From positions 992,001-1,056,000 of the forward strand of contig CBDDED010000003.1 in assembly GCA_965226825.1 (NCBI GenBank): a stretch of DNA of 64,000 nucleotides, in the 5' to 3' direction. The DNA is from Io17-Chloro-G2 sp965226825 (lineage in GTDB: Bacteria > Chloroflexota > Dehalococcoidia > Lucifugimonadales > UBA3495). The notes below the pieces were generated by a model. That model saw only the letters and a list, made by a program, of their open reading frames with translations, searched no databases and had not been told where the DNA came from. The position numbers were made by a program, and so were the translations under genes. Shown here in pieces: positions 54,569-63,995 of this stretch. Each line of letters begins with the position of its first letter. Positions within the stretch are counted from its first letter, which is position 1.

Positions 54569-56248
54569 CTAGTATTTCCTTTCTTCGGGCGTCCACTGGG
54601 TGACGGACACCGGCAAGTAGGAAATCTCCGGTCCTTCCGCTCCCTGGGACGTTACGATGTGCTTCATCCAGTTTTCATCATCCCGGTCAGGGAAGTCAGT
54701 GCGGGCTTGGGCGCCCCGGCTGTCCCGCCGCTCCAACGCGCTTACGGTTATGGTCTCCGAGCAATCCAGCATGAATCCCAGTTCCAGGGCGAAAATCAGG
54801 TCTGTGTTGAACGTTGCGCCTTTATTATCCACCGGAACGTGGGCATAACGCTCTTTCAGGTTTTTCAGCTCGTGGAGAGATTCTTCCATGCCCGACTGGT
54901 GGCGGTACACGGCCAGGTTGCGGTTCATAGTTTGGCCCATGCCCAGCCGCACTGCTCCGACTCGGTCGCCGTTCTGGGGTCGGTCCAGAATGCTCTGTAT
55001 GCGTTCTCGCTCCCTGGTCTCGGCTGCTTCGGCATCAAACCCCACAAACTCCGCATTTCTCGTGGCCGCCGCCGCATGGTCCCCGGACCGCTGTCCGAAG
55101 ACGATGGTATCCAAAAGGGAGTTGGCTCCAAGCCGGTTGCCGCCGTGGACGCTAACGCAAGCGCATTCGCCGGCAGCGTACACGCCAGGCACATTGGTCA
55201 GCCCATCGACATCGGTTTTGATGCCACCCATCATGTAGTGCATGCCGGGGCGTATGGGAATGGGCTCGCTAATCATGTCAGTCCCGGCCAGGTCGATGCC
55301 GATTTCGCGGATCTGGCTGAGCTTTTCCATGATGAGGTCGCCGCCCAGATGCCGGCAATCCAGGTAGACACAGCCGTTCACGCCGTTCCCGGCGTTAATC
55401 TCCGTCTGCTCGGCCCGGGACACCACGTCTCGGGACGCCAGTTCCATCATGTTGGGAGCGTATTTTTCCATGAACCGGTACCCGTTTTTGTCCAACAGGT
55501 GGGCGCCCTCGCCTCGGGCGGCCTCGGAAATCAATACGCCGCTGCCAGCCAGGGTAGTGGGGTGGTATTGGACCATTTCCATGTCCATGAGACGGACCCC
55601 GGCATTGTATGCCAACGCCATCCCGTCGCCGGTAACGATCAGGGCATTGGTGCTCGGCTCGAACAGCCGGCCCGACCCCCCGGTACAGAAAATAATCGCC
55701 TTGGCGCGAATGGCGTGAATCTGGCCGGTTCGGATCTCCAGCGCCATAACGCCGCGCACCCGCCCCTCTTCCTGAATCAATGAGGTTACGAACCACTCTT
55801 CGTAGCTGCGAATGCCGGACTTTATCAACTGCTCGAACATTACGTGGAGCAATGCCTGACCGGTAAAATCTCCCACGAAGAAGGTCCTGGCGCGCCTTTG
55901 TCCGCCAAACGCCCGGGTCCCCAGCCGGCCTTCGTCATCTCTGTTGAAGGTTACGCCCATGTGCTCCATGTCGATCAGCGCTTGCCCGGCCGCCTTACAC
56001 ATGACCTCTATCGCATCCTGGTCGCCCAGGAAGTCGCTGCCCTTTACCGTGTCATAGGCGTGGTCTTCCCACTCGTCGCCCCGGTCTGTGAGGGCGGCAT
56101 TGATGCCACCCTGGGCAGCGTTGGAGTGGCTCCTAACGGGGTGGACTTTGCTGATGATTGCCGTGTTGGCGCCGCCGGCCTGGGCAGCGATAGCAGCCCG
56201 CATTCCGGCTAAGCCGGCGCCTATAACGAGAACGTCATGCTCCAGCAT
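54569..56248 (-). CDS. sdhA: succinate dehydrogenase/fumarate reductase flavoprotein
   Basis: The 559-residue flavoprotein oxidises succinate to fumarate. The FAD-binding start DVLVIGAGLAGMRAAIAA, the covalent FAD His41 in RSHSNAAQGG, the substrate region HYMMGGIKTDVDG, and GECACVSVHGGNRLGANSLLDTIVFGQR are present. It is first of sdhA-sdhB-sdhE, with sdhB starting 2 nt after its stop. No cytochrome b subunits are near, in line with the HdrB-like third subunit. Confidence 0.96.
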   Translation of the reverse strand: MLEHDVLVIGAGLAGMRAAIAAQAGGANTAIISKVHPVRSHSNAAQGGINAALTDRGDEWEDHAYDTVKGSDFLGDQDAIEVMCKAAGQALIDMEHMGVTFNRDDEGRLGTRAFGGQRRARTFFVGDFTGQALLHVMFEQLIKSGIRSYEEWFVTSLIQEEGRVRGVMALEIRTGQIHAIRAKAIIFCTGGSGRLFEPSTNALIVTGDGMALAYNAGVRLMDMEMVQYHPTTLAGSGVLISEAARGEGAHLLDKNGYRFMEKYAPNMMELASRDVVSRAEQTEINAGNGVNGCVYLDCRHLGGDLIMEKLSQIREIGIDLAGTDMISEPIPIRPGMHYMMGGIKTDVDGLTNVPGVYAAGECACVSVHGGNRLGANSLLDTIVFGQRSGDHAAAATRNAEFVGFDAEAAETRERERIQSILDRPQNGDRVGAVRLGMGQTMNRNLAVYRHQSGMEESLHELKNLKERYAHVPVDNKGATFNTDLIFALELGFMLDCSETITVSALERRDSRGAQARTDFPDRDDENWMKHIVTSQGAEGPEISYLPVSVTQWTPEERKY

Positions 56249-56449
56249 GGATGTTTCTGCCTCCGGTGGATCCGTTGGCTACCCAGCCAATTACAGGGGC
56301 GCCCGATCGCCCCGGACCGACTCCTGACCTGGTATCCCCCTGGATCCGGCGGGCGCAAGTCGGCATTGCCGCCCCCAAACCCAAGGGTGTCCTTGGCCGC
56401 CAAACAATATACCAGAATTGCCCGGAACAACAAACCGGGGAGACCAATT

Positions 56450-57019
56450 TTAGGACAGGACTCTCAGGGCAAGGAGCAGGGACGCGATGCTTTTGGCATC
56501 CTGAATCACGCCTGACTCCATCATGGTGACCACTTCTTCCAAGGTCACCGGGACCACGGTGATGCTCTCATCGTCATCTGCGGGAAGCCTGGAAGGTTCC
56601 AAGTCCCTGGCCAAATAGGCATACATATACTCGGTGCACCAACCGGGAGCCAGCCAGAAGCCCGATAGCCGGGTGATCTCCTTGGCAGTGAATCCGATCT
56701 CTTCCTGTAGCTCCCGGACCACTGTTTCCTCTGGATCCTCTCCCGGTTCAATGCCCCCCGCCGGGACTTCCAGCAGTTGCCTTTCCAGCGGCTTCCTATA
56801 CTGGCGCACCATGAGAATGTTGCCGTCCCGGTCAACCGGAACAACGCACACCGAGTCGGAATGCTCGGCAATCTCCCTGGTGGAGAAACGCCCGTTGGGA
56901 AGGCGCACCCGGTCTACCCGCATGGTGACAATCCGGCCCTGGAACGGAACGCTGCTCTCTACCGTGGTCTCGGTCCAGGCGTCACCAGTTAAATCGCTCA
57001 AATCAGTCCTAAACCTCAC
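56450..57019 (-). CDS. Nudix hydrolase, ADP-ribose pyrophosphatase-like
   Basis: The 189-residue protein starts at GTG 57019, which overlaps the nadK stop codon (GTGA). The Nudix box reads GGIEPGEDPEETVVRELQEEIGF, and NILMVRQYRKPLERQLLEVPAG precedes it as in ADP-ribose pyrophosphatases. The C-terminus includes GWCTEYMYAYLARDL. Pairing with NAD kinase suggests a role in NAD-derived metabolite turnover. The substrate is inferred from the family, not from a diagnostic residue. Confidence 0.88.
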   Translation of the reverse strand: MRFRTDLSDLTGDAWTETTVESSVPFQGRIVTMRVDRVRLPNGRFSTREIAEHSDSVCVVPVDRDGNILMVRQYRKPLERQLLEVPAGGIEPGEDPEETVVRELQEEIGFTAKEITRLSGFWLAPGWCTEYMYAYLARDLEPSRLPADDDESITVVPVTLEEVVTMMESGVIQDAKSIASLLLALRVLS

Positions 57020-57867
57020 TGCCCACGGAGACTGAATCCAAGGCGGCGGGTGAGGGTGCCATAGAAATAGCTCGGCGGGTTGGCTCTAAGAAATTTGGCT
57101 TTGAGGGGGCTCTGCTCCAGGTCGACTATGTCGCCAGGTTCCAGCGAATAATCAAACTGGCCGTCCACGCTGAGGGTAGCCGGTTGGTATCCCTCAAGTG
57201 CCAGGCTGATCTTGGCCGCGTGGTCCAATACCATGGCGGCGGTCAAACCCATGTGGGCCGCCACCGGCTTCAGGACCAGGGCATCGGATAGTGGGTCAAG
57301 GATCGGTCCGCCCACGGCCAGGTTGTAGCCGGTGCTTCCGGTTGCAGTAGAAAGGATTACGGCATCGGCGCGGAAGGTGGTTAGTTGGGCGTTGTCGACT
57401 CTCCCGGCAATGGTCACCACCCGGGATACGCCCCCGCGGGCCAACACCACGTCGTTCAGGGCGTGATACGGTCCCTCGAGTTTGTCATCTTCGACTCCAT
57501 TGGACCTCATGACGGTAGCCTGAAGCATGCACCGCTCTTCCAGGCGGGTCTCGCCGTTGAAGTAAGTGGGCAGCTTGTTCAACGCCTCATCGACCTGGAG
57601 TTCGGTCATGAATCCCAGGCGGCCCATGTTGATGCCGACCATGGGAACTCCCAGGGGCGCAGCTACTTGCACCGCTCTCAAGATGGTGCCGTCGCCCCCA
57701 ACGGTGATTATTATGTCAACCCCGCCGACCTCTTGCCGCAGAGTGGGAAAGTCCTCAGCCGGCGCCAGCCAACTATCCTCGCCCAAGTCCAATTGGTGGA
57801 AGATAGCAGAACTCAGGTCCAACGCTTCAGGAATTCGAGCGTTATAGACGATTCCGGCGTTGTTCAT
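57016..57867 (-). CDS. nadK: NAD kinase
   Basis: The 283-residue enzyme phosphorylates NAD to NADP. The GGDGT motif (ITVGGDGTILRAVQ), NMGRLGFMTEL, the second conserved block (NDVVLARGGVSRV) and the glycine-rich TATGSTGYNLAVGGP segment are all present. It is coupled to the downstream Nudix hydrolase by a 4-nt overlap. The ATG start at 57867 is typical. Confidence 0.95.
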   Translation of the reverse strand: MNNAGIVYNARIPEALDLSSAIFHQLDLGEDSWLAPAEDFPTLRQEVGGVDIIITVGGDGTILRAVQVAAPLGVPMVGINMGRLGFMTELQVDEALNKLPTYFNGETRLEERCMLQATVMRSNGVEDDKLEGPYHALNDVVLARGGVSRVVTIAGRVDNAQLTTFRADAVILSTATGSTGYNLAVGGPILDPLSDALVLKPVAAHMGLTAAMVLDHAAKISLALEGYQPATLSVDGQFDYSLEPGDIVDLEQSPLKAKFLRANPPSYFYGTLTRRLGFSLRGQ

Positions 57868-58242
57868 AGCCTGACTACGTCAGAGTTCAAGGTCAAAATT
57901 GTCACTCTCCGCGATATATCCGGGGTGCTGCAATCGCGGTCGAGAATCTCCTGGGCGGGAAGCATCGCAAGTCTAGCATCGGCCCAGAATTGGTGTCAAC
58001 GAACACCATCGCACGGGAATAGAACACGGTCTTGCGGGAGCGATCGGGGAAATTCTGACGATTGTCGAAGGCCCTGAAATCCTCCACCGCTCCCACCCGA
58101 AGAAGTACAACGCGCCGGCATCGTAGTGGCAACGGGAACCCCGGACCGCGGTTAAGTGGCAGGACGGTAATGGGTTGATAGGCCGTGACGGTAATGGGCG
58201 AGCGACGGTGGGAGGAACCAAGGGATTCAAAGACCCCCGGCC
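57868..58242. other. gap between nadK and nuoN without a supported gene
   Basis: About 375 nt; minus-strand frames here have no family features. I see no clear terminator or RNA gene. Confidence 0.5.
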
Positions 58243-59760
58243 CTAGCCGGCCAGGGCCACCGAGGCTACTTCCGCCATTTTGAGAAGGTATCCCGGCGCT
58301 ATACCGATCCACAACAGCGATACACCGGACAGGGATAGCGCCAACCCGGAGGCGGCCGGTATGGGTATGGCTTCCTGGGATGCCGCCGGCTGGAGGAACA
58401 TGATCCGGATTATTTTGGCGTAGTAATAGGCCGAAACGACGCTGTTTAACACCCCCAGGATAGCCAGCCAAGCCAGGCCGCTGTCGACCGCGGCGGTGAA
58501 AATGTAAAGCTTGGCAATGAAGAGACTGGTTGGGGGTACGCCGATCAAGGCCACCAGTCCCAGGGTAAGGGCGCCGGCGAGGAACGGGGACCGCCTGACG
58601 AGACCGGCGTAATCGTCAATCCGATCACTGCCCAAATGGTTGCCAACAGCAATCACCGCTATGAAGACAGTCAGGTTGGCAGCGGTGTAAGAGGCAAGGT
58701 AGAACAGCACGCTGTTGGGGCCAATGGCAGTGTATTCGGGCAGGTCAAGGCCCGAGGCGGCGCCCGTGATCCCGGCGGCCACCCCAACCAAGATATAACC
58801 CGCCTGGGCAATCGTGCTGTACCCGAGCAGGCGCTTGATGTTGCTTTGCCCGATGGCGGCAAGGTTGCCCACGGTCATCGACGCGGCGGCAAGTATGGCG
58901 ATCAACCCGCCCCATTCCAACGAAACGTCAAAGAACCCGGTGAAAAGGACCCGAAGCAGGATGGCGAAGGCCGCAGCTTTGCTGGCCACTGAAAGGAAGG
59001 CCACGACCGGAGTGGGCGCGCCTTCATATACGTCGGGAACCCACATTTGAAATGGGACCGACGAGATCTTGAACCCGAACCCCACCAGTATCAGCACCAA
59101 CCCCACCAGCACTGCGTAGCTGCCGAATGGTACGTTCTGTTGACCGGGTGCCGCCACCGCAGCAGCGATTCCTTCCAGCGTGGTGCTGCCGGTGAAGCCA
59201 AACACCAGGGCCATGCCGTACAACATGACCGCCGAACTCAACGCTCCCACAATCAGGAACTTCATGCCGGCTTCGGTGGAGCGGGCGGTCATCAGCAACG
59301 CCGCCAGGGCCGCCAAGGGCAGCGTGGTGAGTTCCAGCGAGATGTATATGGTGATCAGCTCGGTGGCCGCGGCCAGCAGCATCATGCCGGTGGCCGAGAA
59401 CAGGATCAGGCCGTAGTACTCGCCCCGGAACTGCTGCATCCGCTTCACGTAGTCCGTGGACGCAATTATCACCAGCGCGGTCGCCGCCAATACCAGGAAG
59501 TTGAAGAAAAGGGCGAAGCGGTCCACGGACAACGTCCCAGCCAGGACGCTGGCGGGGACCACGTCGGCCAGCAGGTCGGTCCCGTCAACCAGGTCGTTTA
59601 GCTGAACCAGGCTCAAAATCAGGGGCGCCAACAATCCTGCGACGGCCGCCACCGGCAGCAGTCCCTTGCGGGGCACCACCAGATCCAACAGTATGATCAG
59701 GATGGCGACGCCGGCCATACCTGCATAGGGTGAGATAACGTAGAGGTCGTGCAGTGACAT
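58243..59760 (-). CDS. nuoN: NADH-quinone oxidoreductase subunit N
   Basis: The 505-residue membrane subunit of complex I has about 14 helices and is one of three antiporter-like proton channels. Recognisable segments: ISLELTTLPLAALAAL, GFGFKISSVPFQMWVPDVYEGAPTPVVAFLSVASKAAAFA, and NIKRLLGYSTIAQAGYILVGVAAG with the Lys and Glu residues of the channel. It is last in a nuoK-L-M-N order, 8 nt after nuoM. Confidence 0.95.
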   Translation of the reverse strand: MSLHDLYVISPYAGMAGVAILIILLDLVVPRKGLLPVAAVAGLLAPLILSLVQLNDLVDGTDLLADVVPASVLAGTLSVDRFALFFNFLVLAATALVIIASTDYVKRMQQFRGEYYGLILFSATGMMLLAAATELITIYISLELTTLPLAALAALLMTARSTEAGMKFLIVGALSSAVMLYGMALVFGFTGSTTLEGIAAAVAAPGQQNVPFGSYAVLVGLVLILVGFGFKISSVPFQMWVPDVYEGAPTPVVAFLSVASKAAAFAILLRVLFTGFFDVSLEWGGLIAILAAASMTVGNLAAIGQSNIKRLLGYSTIAQAGYILVGVAAGITGAASGLDLPEYTAIGPNSVLFYLASYTAANLTVFIAVIAVGNHLGSDRIDDYAGLVRRSPFLAGALTLGLVALIGVPPTSLFIAKLYIFTAAVDSGLAWLAILGVLNSVVSAYYYAKIIRIMFLQPAASQEAIPIPAASGLALSLSGVSLLWIGIAPGYLLKMAEVASVALAG

Positions 59761-59767
59761 CTACCGG

Positions 59768-61291
59768 TTAGCCACCCCCGTTGAGTATGGCGACCATGGG
59801 CTCCAGACCGATTCGGAACATGTCGGTGAGCAACGAAGGATAGACCCCAATCCCTACGATGGTAATCACCAGCAGGACCAGCGGCACAGCCTCAACCGGG
59901 GAGGCGTCGGTAATTTCCGCAAACCGTTCCCGACTTTGCCCGAAAAATGACCGTTCAACCATCCACAAAACATAGCCCGCGGCGAGGATTATGCTCAACA
60001 CCGCCAGAGCCGTCATCACGGGATAGGCCCGGAACGCTCCCAGGAACACCAACAATTCCGAGACAAACCCGCTCAGACCCGGCAGCCCCAGAGACGCCAA
60101 CCCGGCAATCAAAAAAGCAATAGCAACCAGGGGCATCCGCCCGGCCAGTCCTCCCAGGTCAGGGATGTACCTGGTGTGGGCTTTTTCGTAAACCAGCCCC
60201 ACCGATAGGAAAAGAAGCCCGGTGATGGTTCCGTGGGTGAACAACTGCATCGCCGCACCGCTCAACCCGGTGATGGTCAACGCTCCTTGGGAAACGCCCA
60301 CCGAGCCTACTCCCAACATTACCAACCCCATGTGGCTAACGCTGGAGAAGGCGATTAGGCGTTTCAAATCGGTCTGTCTCAGCGTTACGACCGCGCCGTA
60401 CAACACGCTGATCACGCCCAACACCACCAGGACCCAGGCGAATTTTTCGGTCTGACCCGGGAACATGCCGACGTTGATGCGCAATATCCCGTAGCCGCCC
60501 ATCTTGAGCAAAACTCCCGCCAGCATCACGCTGGCCGCGGTCGGAGCGTCGGTGTGGGCATCGGGCAGCCATGTGTGGAGGGGCCAGGTTGGAAGCTTGA
60601 CGGCGAACGCCACCAGGAACAGCCAGAACAGGGCGCCCAGGGGCAGAAGCAGCCCGGCGGGTCCCAGCATGGCGCCAGGCGTGGATAGGAGGGTCATGTC
60701 GAAGGTGCCCACTCCAGGGGTCAGGTACACGGCCACTATGGCGACCAACATGAACGCGCTGCCGAGGAAAGTGAAAATCAAGAACTTCATCGCCGAGTAT
60801 TCTTTGCGCCCCGTTCCCCAGATGGCGATGAGCATGAACATGGGCACCAGTTCCAGTTCCCAAAACAGGAAGAACAGCAGCAGGTCCAAGGAAGCGAAAA
60901 CGCCCATGACGGCCGTTTGCAGCAACAGGAGCCAGAAAAAGTATTCCTTAACCCTGTGGGTTATATGCCAGGAAGCAAACACGGCACACAGACCCAGGAG
61001 ACCGGTCAAAGCAACCAGCGGAGCGCTGAGGCCGTCTACACCCAGGAAGTAACTGGCGTTCAGGGTTTCTCCGGGAATCCAGGAGAACCGGTCGATAAAC
61101 TGGAACCTGCCCGCTCCGTCGGCCCGGTCGAAAGTAGCAAACAGCCAAAGGGACAGCACCAGGTCGGCCAAGACCACCGCAGCGGCGAACCAGCGGATAT
61201 TCCGGTCGCCCCGGACGAACAACAGAATCGCCAGGGCGCCGGCAGCCGGCAGAAAAACCGTGGCCGTCAACAGGCCGGAAAACTCGGTCAC
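59768..61291 (-). CDS. nuoM: NADH-quinone oxidoreductase subunit M
   Basis: The 507-residue antiporter-like subunit starts at GTG 61291. Key segments are FWELELVPMFMLIAIWG, FAVKLPTWPLHTWLPDAHTDAPTAASVMLAGVLLKMGGYGILRI and LKRLIAFSSVSHMGLVMLG, with the conserved Glu (transmembrane helix 5), Lys and His residues. It lies between nuoL and nuoN. Confidence 0.96.
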   Translation of the reverse strand: MTEFSGLLTATVFLPAAGALAILLFVRGDRNIRWFAAAVVLADLVLSLWLFATFDRADGAGRFQFIDRFSWIPGETLNASYFLGVDGLSAPLVALTGLLGLCAVFASWHITHRVKEYFFWLLLLQTAVMGVFASLDLLLFFLFWELELVPMFMLIAIWGTGRKEYSAMKFLIFTFLGSAFMLVAIVAVYLTPGVGTFDMTLLSTPGAMLGPAGLLLPLGALFWLFLVAFAVKLPTWPLHTWLPDAHTDAPTAASVMLAGVLLKMGGYGILRINVGMFPGQTEKFAWVLVVLGVISVLYGAVVTLRQTDLKRLIAFSSVSHMGLVMLGVGSVGVSQGALTITGLSGAAMQLFTHGTITGLLFLSVGLVYEKAHTRYIPDLGGLAGRMPLVAIAFLIAGLASLGLPGLSGFVSELLVFLGAFRAYPVMTALAVLSIILAAGYVLWMVERSFFGQSRERFAEITDASPVEAVPLVLLVITIVGIGVYPSLLTDMFRIGLEPMVAILNGGG

Positions 61292-61367
61292 CGGTTATCT
61301 CTCTGGCGTGTAGCAGACGGGCGCGAGTCAGGAATCATTGACAAAAGCACCGTGAATTAATCATGAA

Positions 61368-63422
61368 CTACGTGAGCAAGAACCCCAACAAGATTGCCAA
61401 TCCTCCCAATACCACCACCGCGCCGTAGGTTTGGACCTGCCCGGTCTGTATTCGCGAAAGTACCAACGGACCGAAGTTGCGGAATAACCATCCAAACAGG
61501 TCAACCACGCCGTCGACCAGGTTTCGGTCCAGCCAGTCGAGCGTTCCGGCGAATCCCCGGTAGAAAAACCGGCGCACCACCGCGCCCTCGTACAGGGCGT
61601 CCATATAATACTTTTCCGAGAGCAACCTATGTACCGGCCCGGCCCTGCGGAGAGGTTCCTTTTTATCCACTCCCTGCCTGGTCCAACTCCGGTAGAGCAA
61701 CCATGCCAGCCCAAGGCCGGCCAGAGCAATCCCCGTGGAAGCCAACGCCATCATTGGGCTGAAATCCGGGGCGTGCAACTCGGTGTCCAGGGGCAGAAGG
61801 TTATGCTCCAGCCCTCCCAAAAGGAACTCGGTTATCCAGTGTTTGGGAATCCCTATGAAGTTAATCCACTGGGGATTGACCAGAAAGCCGGCAACGACTG
61901 AGGCGACTCCTAGGACAAACATGGGCGCCAGCATTTCCTTTGGAGACTCGCCCAAGTGCAGCCCGCCGTGGCCGCCGGACGCCGGAGAGGCGGGCTGGCC
62001 AAGGTCTTCCCTCTCCTTGTCAGCGCCACCCCGAAACTCTCCGTGGAAAGTCATGATAATCATCCGCAGCGTGTAGAACCCCGTGAGCAGCGCCGCCGCC
62101 AGTAGGGCCGCCACGACGGCCTGGCTTACCCAGGGTCCGATCAGGCCTGTTCCGTTCCAAGCCCCCGTCAAAATTTCGTCCTTGCTCCAGAATCCGCCGA
62201 GCGGGATGATCCCTGCCAAGCTCATACCGGCGATCACTACCAACCAGTAAGTGGCCGGCATGACCCGCCGCAGCCCGCCCATGTACCGCATGTCAAAGGT
62301 GCCGGTAGCATGGTTGACGCTGCCGGCGCCGAGGAACAGCAACGCCTTGAACGCGGCGTGAGTGAACAGGTGGAAAATAGCGGCCCCGTAGGCGCCTACC
62401 CCCAGAGCGGCCATCATGTACCCCAACTGGCTGATGGTGGAATAGGCCATCACCCGTTTGATGTCGTTCATCACCATGCCCATAGTGGCAGCCATCAAGG
62501 CGGTGAAAGCGCCGATCAGGGCGACAACGGTCATGGCCTCAGCCGATGCCTGGAAAACCGGGTAGAAGCGAGCCACCAGAAACACGCCGGCGGCAACCAT
62601 CGTGGCGGCGTGGATCAATGCGCTGACGGGCGTTGGACCTTCCATAGCGTCGGGCAACCAGGTGTGGAGGGGAAACTGCCCCGATTTGCCCGCCGCTCCG
62701 GCAAACACGCCCAGGCTGAACCACAGCAACCCTGCACCGCCCAGGATGCCAAGGCCGCCTACGGCCAGGGACTGGGCCGCCATCCATATATCCGGTATGT
62801 AGAACGCGTTTAGCCCCTGGGCCGCAAATTCATCGGCCTGAAAGAACAGGTAGAGAATTGCAATCAGGAACCCCACGTCGCCGATTCGGGTGACCAGGAA
62901 TGCCTTTTTAGCGGCCGCGGCGGCCGTGGGACGGTCGTGCCAGAAGCCGATTAGCAGGTAGGACGACAGCCCCACCAATTCCCAGAAAACGTACAACTGG
63001 ATGATATTTGAGGCCAACACCATCCCAAGCATTGAGGCGGTGAACAAGGCCATGAAGGCGAAATAACGAGAAAAACCCGGGTCCCCGTGCATGTAGCCCA
63101 GGGAGTAGACCTGAACTAACAGACTGACCCCGGTGACGACCACGAGCATGATTGCGGTCAAGGGGTCCAGCAGCAGACCCATATCGACGCTGACGCCGCC
63201 GAATTCCAGCCAGGTCCAGGACTGGGTAACTATTTCCTTATCCTGGATCGTCCATACCAGGGCTTGAACCGACAGCAGGAACGCCACCGCCAACGCCGCA
63301 ATCAGCAGAAGTCCGCTGATCATTGAGAAGCGATTGAGGAACGGCCTGACGACCAAAGCAATGAGAACAAATGACGCCAGGGGCAGAAAGAAAATAGCCC
63401 AAACCTGGAGTTGGTCCAACAT
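61368..63422 (-). CDS. nuoL: NADH-quinone oxidoreductase subunit L
   Basis: The 684-residue antiporter-like subunit carries FWELVGLSSYLLIGFW, GKSGQFPLHTWLPDAMEGPTPVSALIHAATMVAAGVFLVARF and IKRVMAYSTISQLGYMMAALG. It ends in the long C-terminal region that forms the lateral helix of complex I. The ATG is directly after the stop of the 64-residue gene. nuoM follows 76 nt downstream. Confidence 0.97.
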   Translation of the reverse strand: MLDQLQVWAIFFLPLASFVLIALVVRPFLNRFSMISGLLLIAALAVAFLLSVQALVWTIQDKEIVTQSWTWLEFGGVSVDMGLLLDPLTAIMLVVVTGVSLLVQVYSLGYMHGDPGFSRYFAFMALFTASMLGMVLASNIIQLYVFWELVGLSSYLLIGFWHDRPTAAAAAKKAFLVTRIGDVGFLIAILYLFFQADEFAAQGLNAFYIPDIWMAAQSLAVGGLGILGGAGLLWFSLGVFAGAAGKSGQFPLHTWLPDAMEGPTPVSALIHAATMVAAGVFLVARFYPVFQASAEAMTVVALIGAFTALMAATMGMVMNDIKRVMAYSTISQLGYMMAALGVGAYGAAIFHLFTHAAFKALLFLGAGSVNHATGTFDMRYMGGLRRVMPATYWLVVIAGMSLAGIIPLGGFWSKDEILTGAWNGTGLIGPWVSQAVVAALLAAALLTGFYTLRMIIMTFHGEFRGGADKEREDLGQPASPASGGHGGLHLGESPKEMLAPMFVLGVASVVAGFLVNPQWINFIGIPKHWITEFLLGGLEHNLLPLDTELHAPDFSPMMALASTGIALAGLGLAWLLYRSWTRQGVDKKEPLRRAGPVHRLLSEKYYMDALYEGAVVRRFFYRGFAGTLDWLDRNLVDGVVDLFGWLFRNFGPLVLSRIQTGQVQTYGAVVVLGGLAILLGFLLT

Positions 63423-63617
63423 CTAGAGTTTCCTCAATATCTCGTCGGCCACGTGCTCCCGCCCCTTGGGCACGTAAACCACGAATGGAACCCGCTCTCC
63501 CCAGTCCAGGATGTCGCCTTCAGGAAGAATCTTCGCGGGCAGTCCCTCTCCTTCGAGGACCTCTTTCCACATCTCGGCCAGCATCAGGTTGCCAGCTTTT
63601 TTGAATTCAACCCACAT
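63423..63617 (-). CDS. small DUF2007-like protein inside the nuo cluster
   Basis: The 64-residue protein reads VEFKKAGNLMLAEMWKEVLEGEGLPAKILPEGD, then VPFVVYVPKGREHVADEILRKL. This pattern (helix, strand, VYVPxxxxxxAxEIL) resembles DUF2007-type signal-transducing small proteins, though the call is tentative. Its stop touches the nuoL ATG, so translation is probably coupled. It is not a known complex I subunit. Confidence 0.65.
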   Translation of the reverse strand: MWVEFKKAGNLMLAEMWKEVLEGEGLPAKILPEGDILDWGERVPFVVYVPKGREHVADEILRKL

Positions 63618-63650
63618 AGCCCGCCACTACCTGCCTCCGGTCAGATCCAA

Positions 63651-63676
63651 GCAACTCAGTTCCGCAACTCAGTTCC
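63651..63676. repeat. 13-bp tandem duplication at the nuoK stop codon
   Basis: GCAACTCAGTTCC occurs twice in tandem (63651-63663, 63664-63676), with a partial third unit; the nuoK TGA lies in the second copy. It looks like a simple slippage duplication. Confidence 0.7.
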
Positions 63677-63995
63677 GCAATTGGGTGGCGTCGGAAAGGT
63701 CAATGCCGCCGCTGCTGCGATACATAGCGAAAACTATCCCCAGACCCAGGGCGATTTCCGCCGCCGCTACGGCGATGATGAACACCGCGAATACCTGCCC
63801 GGTCAGTACGCCTCCGATGTTTTGCACGACGTCTTCGGCCAGGCCGGCAGGCGCCACATACTTTGCCATAGCCACCAGCGTCAGGTTCACTGCGTTGAAC
63901 ATGAGTTCGATGGACATCAGGACCACCAGCACGTTGCGGCGGGCCAGCGCTCCATATAAGCCGATGGCGAAAAGGGCCGCGGCTACTATCATCAT
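63669..63995 (-). CDS. nuoK: NADH-quinone oxidoreductase subunit K, 5' end possibly beyond window
   Basis: The ~108-residue membrane subunit has ALFAIGLYGALARRNVLVVLMSIELMFNAVNLTLVA with the conserved Glu of helix 2, and IAVAAAEIALGLGIVFAMYR with that of helix 3. The visible start MMIVAAALF is a few residues shorter than usual for NuoK, and the codon before it (AAC) is open to the window edge, so the true start may lie outside. First visible gene of the K-L-M-N block. Confidence 0.93.
   Translation of the reverse strand: MMIVAAALFAIGLYGALARRNVLVVLMSIELMFNAVNLTLVAMAKYVAPAGLAEDVVQNIGGVLTGQVFAVFIIAVAAAEIALGLGIVFAMYRSSGGIDLSDATQLRN

Noticed and set aside
54659..55783. A 374-codon plus-strand open frame
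   Set aside because: It is antisense to sdhA, which has unmistakable flavoprotein motifs; the plus frame has none.
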